From Intoshia linei (taxonomy: Eukaryota > Orthonectida > Rhopaluridae): a DNA stretch of 28,124 bases. How positions within the stretch are numbered: the first letter of the stretch is position 1; each line of letters starts with the position of its first letter. A model generated the notes under the pieces. That model did no database searches. It was not told the DNA's origin and was given only the letters and a program-made list of their open reading frames with translations. The DNA lies in the NCBI GenBank assembly GCA_001642005.1, contig LWCA01000421.1:1-28124 (forward strand), written 5' to 3'. The position numbers and the translations under genes were made by a program. Shown here piece after piece: positions 21,819-28,124 of the stretch.

Positions 21819-22593
21819 AACCTAATTTATAAAATTCTGGAACACTCCTAGTGTACATTTTACAGTTTTACACATTCTATGTAACATACATTATCATTAT
21901 AAAATCTGAAATTAAATAATCAGTTTTCTTCCGGCGAATAAATTTAGATATATTTTAAATTCAAAAATTGGTATACTTACGCCCAAAACCACAAATTACT
22001 TATTAGTCAAATGTATTGTTATTGTTTTATTATTATATTATACATTAGTATATTAGAAAACAAATTATTTCTAAATTGGCTGATTTAAATGTAGTTTCTT
22101 TAAAAAGTTTTTAACCCACAAAATAGGTTGCACGATATGAATTCTTTTTAAATTGTGATTTTTAGTTACATTTTATCATTTTTAATTAAAGTTAATTTGT
22201 CAGTTTTAAATTTTTTCTTATATCGGAAATTCTCGATTGGGATTAGTATAATTATTTTTATTATCAATTTATTTTTATTATTTTTTTATTATTATCATTT
22301 CTACATTTATTAAATATAAACAATACTCATATCACAAAATGTATGCTTCATTTGATATATGATAATTATCCAATTTATATTATTTTTTATTATCGAGTGG
22401 AATAATTTGTTTATTTATTTAGAGTTTATGGTAGTTTTTATTACCTTTATCTTGTCTTTTACTCGACTTGATAACAAATTTATGTATAAATTACATTGTA
22501 CAATGTTTTTCTACATCAATATTTAATTTTTAAATTATTGTTTACAGTTGAGTTAATTACATTCAATACTGTTTCTAATCAAAGGTTTCATAA

Positions 22594-23493
22594 TATAATG
22601 CAATATTTCTCAGCGATCGGGATGTGATTTATCGTTTTTTAACTCGATTTTGTTGGATTAAAATAAATATTAATAAATGAAAAAGGAAAAAATCTAATTG
22701 AGGTAATCTTAAGTTTGATTGTGAAAATTCAGTTTTTGAGGTTGCGATTTATGATAATGATTATGATTTTAAAATCTATATCAGAATTTATGTTTTATAA
22801 AATTTTAGGATATTTCCCGTATAGTTTTGACTATGAAAGTCGTCGGAGTTTGATTACACCGAAGCCTGGGCGACCGCTACATTATTATTTAAAAAATCAC
22901 CCTTTTATTCCACTGTAGTGATATATCGCTATCATACTAATCGAGATTCGAATATATACTTTTGATATAACTCACTTGTGATGTCTAACTGGCAGAGTGG
23001 TTATAGTCATATAATTGTATTCTGCGTGGTTAGGTTAGGATCCCATTTGGACATATTTTTATTTAAGATGAACTTATTTGAGTTCGTCTCATTCAATCGC
23101 TACACCCATGATTAATAAAATTTAAAAAAAACCCATTTCAAGCCCTCAGGAAAAAATTGATTTTGACCGAAGCGATAAAAAAATTTTACACTCTTTTTTA
23201 GAAGCCATTTTTTTGAAAATTAATAAGAGAAAATCAAAGATTTCCTACTTTCTTTTTTGAATCACTCAATAGAAAGGTTTTAATGTTTAATATTATCATT
23301 TGAAACAGTTTTTATGTCAATATTATATGATGAACATTGTAGAATATATTTTAAATTGAATAATTACCAGAACTTTGATTCTTTAAACTATTTTCTTTCT
23401 AGCTATTTGAATTCTCACAATTCAAAACTTATAAACTGTTTCTTAAAATATGAATATGAAGTATTTTTTAATAAATTAGGGCTCTCTTTTTAA
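22594..23493 (+). pseudogene. Possible broken gene interrupted by the tRNA-like element
   Basis: Three neighbouring stretches look coding but sit in different frames. 22594-22800 contains NLKFDCENSVFEVAIYDNDY, with in-frame stops upstream. 22809-22918 contains YFPYSFDYESRRSLITPKPG and then RPLHYYLKNHPFIPL; it is richer in G+C than its surroundings and stops inside the terminal repeat of the element at 22914. 23126-23493 contains SPQEKIDFDRSDKKILHSFL and, in another frame after a stop, a 59-codon run from 23314 with YLNSHNSKLINCFLKYEY. Together they suggest one gene with frameshifts, nonsense codons and an insertion. I recognise no family, and chance open frames are common at this composition. 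Alternatively, 22809-22918 could be a terminal STIM exon: the phase fits the donor at 19291. Confidence 0.3.
22914..23104 (+). mobile_element. tRNA-like element bounded by inverted repeats, copy 2
   Basis: 191 bp, TGTAGTGATATATCGC ... CAATCGCTACA; tips TGTAGTGAT and TGTAGCGAT are near-perfect inverted repeats. A box TGGCAGAGTGG at 22990-23000 is intact; the B box at 23033-23043 (GGTTAGGATCC) is damaged compared with copy 1. It matches 8706-8897 in reverse orientation over its whole length. No clear target duplication is seen. Confidence 0.72.
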
Positions 23494-23872
23494 GATATAA
23501 GGGTGAATTATAAGTAAGTATATATGTAAGTATATATATATATCTATATATAAGTATTTTTATTAATTTGGGGAATTTTTTAATGAGTGGCCCTGGGCTA
23601 CAGCCCATATTGCCCATGCCTTAAAACGGCTCCGCCTTAGACACCAAAATTCAAATATATACGACAGAAAAATTTTATGCTTTTGAATAAGTTTATGTAT
23701 TTTAGTGCATTTCTATTGTTATATGCACATCTGGTAATATTTTGTACCTTATTTATGTTAAGTACATTGTGGGCGTGTTTAACGTGAATTTAATTTTTAA
23801 CAATTATATTTTGAGCAAATTTATCTTCTGTGTATTTCATGTAAAAAAACAATTTAGTCTAAATGTTTAAGG

Positions 23873-24343
23873 CAGTGCTTAAACTTGTCATGTTCGCGGC
23901 GCACTAAAAAATAAATAATTTTTTTTTATAATTAAAATTTTGAAATATTGGTTTGAAAGAAATTAAAATTACAGAAAAATATATTTTAAAGTTACTGTTT
24001 TAGTGTATTTATAAAATTTGTGTACTTTAGAAATTTTTATAATTTTAAATTATAGATCAGTGGTTCTCAACGGTGAGGCAAGTGGCTCCCAGGAGACGAA
24101 TTTTTTTAGATAATTTACGGATATGTACAAAATTATGACATATACATTATATAGAATAAGTTTGGTCTTAAATTAAGTAATGATTGGGTGTGAATTTAAA
24201 AAAATTCGATAAAGGGGAGGAATTATAAAAAATGTTGAGAACCACTGTTATAGATCGTTAAAATAAATAATCAAAATTTTAAAAAAATCAGATTCAGCTG
24301 TCGGTACACTAATGCGCCGCGGTACACCATTTGGGAAGGACTG
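23873..24343. mobile_element. hAT-like element, 471 bp, host of a second hAT insertion
   Basis: Left end CAGTGCTTAAACTTGTCATG with CGCGGCGCA further in; right end, reverse complemented, CAGTCCTTCCCAAATGG followed by CGCGGCGCA. Flanks GTTTAAGG and ATATAAGG match at 6 of 8 positions. Without the nested element (24058-24247) and its duplicated site it is about 270 bp. Confidence 0.68.
24058..24247. mobile_element. hAT MITE, 190 bp, perfect 8-bp TSD, nested
   Basis: Perfect terminal repeats CAGTGGTTCTCAAC and GTTGAGAACCACTG, flanked by exact duplication TTATAGAT at 24050-24057 and 24248-24255. No coding capacity. It entered the older hAT element at 23873-24343. Confidence 0.92.
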
Positions 24344-24359
24344 ATATAAGGGTTAATCA

Positions 24360-24795
24360 AACCAAAAAATAAAAAATCCAATTTTACCAACCATTAAACA
24401 CTTTTCCAATATTTTTTTGAAAAATACTATTTTACCAAATCTTATAAAAAAAATCTCTCATTTCAACACCATTATAAAACTCCAATATTACTAGCGCTCA
24501 ATGGAAATATCCTCTTTTTGCAATATTATTTTGAAAAATCCAATTATATTAAATCTTATGAACAATAACTTCCTTATCCAATACCCAAAATAAAAAATGA
24601 GATTATACCAACCTTCAATAAAAAAATCATCTTTTTCTAATATTTTTTTCATAAACACGATTTTACTAATTCCTATGATAAAAAACCTTTTATTTTTTCA
24701 TTAATGTTTTATAATTCAGGTATCCCTTGGGGTCAAAAAAATAAATATTTTAAAATGGAGTCCGTACACTATTTGAACCGGAAACCACTGCATTG
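24360..24795. mobile_element. Partial hAT element with degenerate internal repeats
   Basis: The right end GTACACTATTTGAACCGGAA then ACCACTG parallels the hAT element ending at 17039. The body is a run of degenerate units such as AAAATCCAATTTTACCAACC and TTTTTCCAATATTTTTTTGA. No left terminus is found, so it appears truncated or overrun by the element at 23873-24343. Confidence 0.55.
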
Positions 24796-26660
24796 AAACA
24801 ATGAAAAAATGAGAATATTTTCATTTTCATTCCACTTAACTTATATTTGTAGGTCATTTCATTTTATATAAGTAATAATAAACCATAATTATCATCATTC
24901 ACAGCCTGTCCGAACTGACATTTAGTTAAAAAAAACTCATCTAAAATTTCAACATTTTATGATTGGCACACTTCCAAGAGTATTTTAAAAAAAATTTAAA
25001 AAATTCTTAGTAGAGTTTTTGAGTAAAGCTCAAAAATGTATATTTTTCATCAAAAATTTAAATAGATGGAAATGATAATGATCTATATGATCTATAGTAG
25101 CATTTTTAAGTAAGTTTTTATTATTGAATTTATTTTTTTAGTAGAATTAAAAAAGTTAGCCCTCGGCAGAGCTAGGTGCTGTTTGTACCAAGTACATAAC
25201 AGTTAACTTAGTTTGAATATAAAATAGAGAAAAAAAGAAAAAAAAATAAAAAAAAACTCTACTAATTTCCTAATTGTCGACGTTATTAGTGGTTACACTA
25301 TTTATGATATTAAATTAACAGTAATGTAACTGCAACTTTACATTTCAAGTGTTTTTACTTGATTCTCATTTTCTTTGTATTTTATTTTCTTCAAGTTTGT
25401 TTACAAGTTTGTAAATAAAATAACTAGTAATGTTAAATGTTATCGATTTTTTAATTAGCTGCAATTAAAATAAGAATAAAATCGATAATATCGATATTAC
25501 CCACAAAAAAATCATTACAAATTAGTTTTTAAAGATTTACTTTAAATTAAAATTTTTGTATAATTAGGTTGAATTTTAACATTTAAAAAAATTTTTATTT
25601 GCAATCTTAAATTAAATCGACAATTATAAATTACAAAAATTTTACATTATATCTCCGTTTTTAATAAATTAGAAAAAATGAAAACAATAAAAAATTTTCA
25701 TATTTTAAGCATTGCATTTGTAAATTACCATTTATACTTAAACAAAGTATGCACATTAAATGACAATATCCAATAATACAAATAGGCGGAGTAAAGGAAA
25801 AGTGTTATCGATATCTCAATTTAATTTACAAACTTGTCAACAATTTCTCACATTACATCAATTGTATATTGCTTTGATTATAATTATTTCTAATTAAATT
25901 TGTAGTTTTTACATAATATCGAAAATATTTGGTAATTTAATTGATACAATTATAACATTCAGTATGATAGTGAAATCAATTAGTTGGTAAATCAATTACG
26001 CTTCATGTCTCGTATAAACTGTCTGTGTAGATTTAGTCAATGTTGAGTTTTTTTTAATATTTTTTAATGTTTTTTAATTTTGAGTAACCAGTAAAAATCC
26101 ATTTTACAAAATTAATAATCCATAATTGAATTAAATTTTTATTTACATTAGATTATTTTTTAATTTAAACTACTGTAAGCATGTTTTTTTTTTAGGTGTT
26201 AAAAATTGAAAATTTGTCAACTACAAATAAAATTAAAAATTATTAGCGTCACATTTTTACATTTACTGTTACACTTTTGCATATATTCCAATTTAAATTT
26301 GATTAATTTTTATGTTTATATTTATTTTCATTTAAATTATTCTATAATTTTTCCCAACATTTTGAAATTTATAAAGCGAAAAAAATTAACAATTTGGAAA
26401 AATAGACAATTTTCGTATTTACATTAAAAGGTAGACGTGTTTGTAATAATTGAAAAGTGACATTTCAAAATTGAATGGAATGTATATTTTGGCACGTTCA
26501 GAGTAATGACCATTGCATTTATACAATTTGTGCAATTTCCAATTACTAGTTGTGATTATATTATTATCATTTATTACTCTTGTACAAACATTACATTTTT
26601 GGCAGTTTAATTTCAATTTTCATAATTCATTTACAACAGATTTGAATCAATTCAGTGGCA
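24796..26660. other. AT-rich spacer upstream of the homeobox gene
   Basis: About 1.9 kb with no gene I can support. It contains the third foldback motif (25171-25211) and long A/T runs. The homeobox promoter and 5' UTR should lie toward its right end. A 65-codon minus-strand frame (26419-26616) has spaced Cys and His (CQKCNVC ... CNGH) but no recognisable family. Confidence 0.4.
25171..25211. repeat. Short foldback motif, copy 3
   Basis: GCTAGGTGCTGTTTGTAC CAA GTACATAACAG, then TTAACTTAG: the best-preserved copy, in which CTGTTtGTAC and GTACatAACAG are almost fully complementary around a three-base loop. Confidence 0.55.
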
Positions 26661-26992
26661 ATGTCTCTGCTAAATCAATCCAAACCAGTAAATATTAATC
26701 ATCAAATTGATGAAAAAAAATGCCAAAATCACAATAACATTTTTAATGGCATGAATGAAAAGTTTCAGATTGATATTAATCGAGATGATAAAATTAACAA
26801 ACTTAAAAGAATTCGTACTAGATATTCTAAACATCAATTGTTGGAATTGGAACATAATTTCTCACTTACTCATTATCCAGATATTTTTATGAGGGAAGAA
26901 TTGGCTGAAAGAGGTTTTATATATTTATTTTTCTAGATTTTGAAATCTTTTAATTTAAATTTTTAGTTGGACTCGCTGAACCTCGCGTTCAG
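26661..26992 (+). CDS. Paired-like (Otp-like) homeobox gene, first two exons seen, partial
   Basis: Exons 26661-26913 and 26967-26992 (a 26-base exon), phase 1 then 0; the next exon is not in the window. The homeodomain begins after about 50 residues of a polar N-terminus: [19 protein letters not shown], then [17 protein letters not shown], then VGLAEPRVQ. It covers homeodomain positions 2-46, with Arg5, Gln12, Leu16 and Phe20 in place. [13 protein letters not shown] is as in Orthopedia (Otp); from memory about 31 of 45 positions agree, more than with other paired-like classes. Such proteins are DNA-binding transcription factors in the nucleus. The intron at 46/47 is the usual paired-like position; the one in codon 38 is extra. 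Recognition helix residues 47-60 (WFQN) are missing, so residue 50 is unknown. I chose the ATG at 26661; an acceptor just upstream (CAG at 26653-26655) could instead join a 5' exon. Confidence 0.85.
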
Positions 26993-27571
26993 GTAATTAT
27001 AATTTTAAATTTATTTTATTTTTTTATATTTGGTTATTCACGATTGTTTTAAATGATCAGTGATTACGTCAAAAAAACTGTATGAGTCATATATGCGTCA
27101 TGTAGGCTACATAACGTTTCACATGATGTTATTTTAAGCACTTTTATGCATTTACTCAGTATATTGTCCTGTATTTTTGTAAATAACCAATTTTAATCAA
27201 AATTTGTAGAATCGATAAATTAAAAAATACACAATACTAAATTATTTTCCGTATATTATTCATTTAAATTTAAAAAAATCCAAGTCAATTTTTCGGTGTA
27301 GAATTTAAGATAAATTTCAAAATCAAATTCAAAAATTAGCACCTTCAGTGGAGGTTCTTCACGGCCAAAATTACAAATTATCCTTTTTTTGAAAATAATT
27401 TGAAATGATTTAAAAATCGTGGAAACTTAAAAAAATGTTTATTTTGATACAGCTTTTCAAATCATGATAATTATCATAAATTAAAACCTCAAAACTTGCA
27501 GCTTCACGATTTTTGAAGTTTAAAGCATTTTCATTTTAAACGACGCTTTTTATACATTATGTTTGTTTGTG
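26993..27571 (+). other. Start of homeobox intron 2, no element recognised
   Basis: AT-rich sequence after the donor GTAATT at 26993. I find no WFQN-coding exon before the repeat at 27572, nor beyond it to the window end. Confidence 0.45.
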
Positions 27572-27754
27572 GTTTTTGACCCGTAAGATGTGAAATTGGG
27601 CGGTTAGAATATATTTTAATATACGTCCCGGAAAAAACTAATGGAAATGAAGTCTTTAAAAAATTTTAAGACGGGTAGTTATTTAAATAAAGTTGAACAC
27701 ATAGACAGACACACACATAAACAAAAATCGCGTATCATATTATATAAGTTAAGG
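27572..27754. repeat. Interspersed repeat, single-module copy
   Basis: Matches 12527-12709: GTTTTTGACCCGTAAGATGT, GGGCGGTTAGAAT, CGGAAAAAACT, GGTAGTTATTT, ACAGACACACACATAAACAA, then CGCGTATCATATTATATAAG. One module only, whereas the other locus has three. Confidence 0.72.
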
Positions 27755-27826
27755 TATGAATTTTGTTAATTTTTAACTTGTCAAAAGTGACTTTACAACA
27801 ATAAATTTATTTTTTATGATTTAGAT

Positions 27827-28124
27827 CAGGGTGGCCCAAATAATGGCCATGGGACCGCATGCGGTCCGCCAGATTAAATTTTGTGGCACGCTAAAGTTTT
27901 TACATACAATATTTAAAATCATCAATTATTATACAAAATATATTACAAATGTATTAATACTAAAGTGTAAAACAGGTAAATAAAATACAGTCTGACCCCG
28001 GTTTGGGTCGAACCTCGGCAAAGGCGCCCCGCCTTTTGGGCACTTTTTAAATATTGTATTAATTTCATAATATTATGTACTATTTCCTATAAATAAGTGT
28101 CAAATAAACCTCGTTTTGGGGCAC
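27827..28124. mobile_element. hAT-like element end, cut by the window edge
   Basis: Begins CAGGGTGGCCCAAATAATGG and continues with GCATGCGGTCCGCC, the GC-rich terminal block of a common hAT-type repeat. Near 28000 the segment CAGTCTGACCCCGG ... GGTCGAACCTCGGC resembles pogo-type termini after TA, so a second element may be nested. The right end is outside the window. Confidence 0.5.

Larger units (their letters stand above)
19353..22590. other. AT-rich region downstream of STIM
   Basis: About 3.2 kb without a gene I can support. It holds the second dispersed repeat copy (19485-19848), repeats of the AAAATCCAATTTTACCAACACTAA type at 21140-21260, and the inverted repeat pair at 21419/21792. 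The minus-strand frame 21545-21661 starts with a signal-peptide-like segment, MRSRSYVLSGLVLIVMFGCS, but has no known relative. STIM 3' UTR is expected at the left end. Confidence 0.4.

Noticed and set aside
23515-23560. TA/GTATA-rich simple repeat as a regulatory array
   Set aside because: Ordinary short microsatellite of TATATA and GTAAGTATATAT units; nothing ties it to a gene.
26513-26936. Frames overlapping the homeobox exon in other phases, and a GTG start at 26655
   Set aside because: The homeodomain frame is certain. GTG is not an expected animal start, so the ATG at 26661 was used.
1-28124. CRISPR arrays, bacterial operons, rRNA genes, integrated viral genes
   Set aside because: None seen. 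Repeats are dispersed transposons rather than regularly spaced units, and genes are spliced animal genes.

Overview
This is a very AT-rich (by eye about three quarters A+T) nuclear DNA segment from an animal. The evidence is spliced genes with GT..AG introns, a STIM-type calcium sensor, a kidney-type glutaminase with C-terminal ankyrin repeats, a paired-like homeobox, and many hAT and pogo-like non-autonomous transposons. The proteins are strongly diverged from their vertebrate and fly counterparts, which fits a fast-evolving invertebrate lineage. I cannot place it more closely. Most coding sequence lies in exons shorter than 200 bases, so I rebuilt genes by translating candidate exons and requiring splice phases to agree. 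Comparisons with human proteins are from memory of those families, not from a search.

Layout, left to right. (1) 67-551, + strand: a 74-residue TFIIH subunit, GTF2H5/TFB5-like, in three exons. (2) 596-7695, - strand, tail to tail with it: a 14-exon glutaminase of 562 residues. It keeps the Ser-x-x-Lys catalytic pair but has lost four substrate-contact residues. Its largest intron holds an hAT element with a perfect target duplication and a three-deep nest of DNA transposons. (3) 7741-10225: intergenic, with one tRNA-like element bounded by inverted repeats. (4) 10277-11431, - strand: an intronless 384-residue protein that looks like two divergent PH-type folds with Cys clusters. (5) 11619-12709: repeat DNA. 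(6) 13293-19352, + strand: a 10-exon STIM gene (signal peptide, EF-hand, SAM, membrane span, short coiled coil, SOAR/CAD) with a shortened inhibitory coiled coil and almost no tail. (7) 19353-26660: gene-poor, with hAT elements, a second tRNA-like element and a possible broken gene. (8) 26661-26992, + strand: the first two exons seen of an Otp-like paired-class homeobox gene, whose remainder lies beyond the window. (9) Repeats to the right edge.

The genes do not form a pathway. They are independent animal genes whose introns and spacers have been filled by transposons. The points most worth checking are the possibly inactive glutaminase, the reduced STIM, the TIR-bounded tRNA-like element and the nested insertions next to splice sites.
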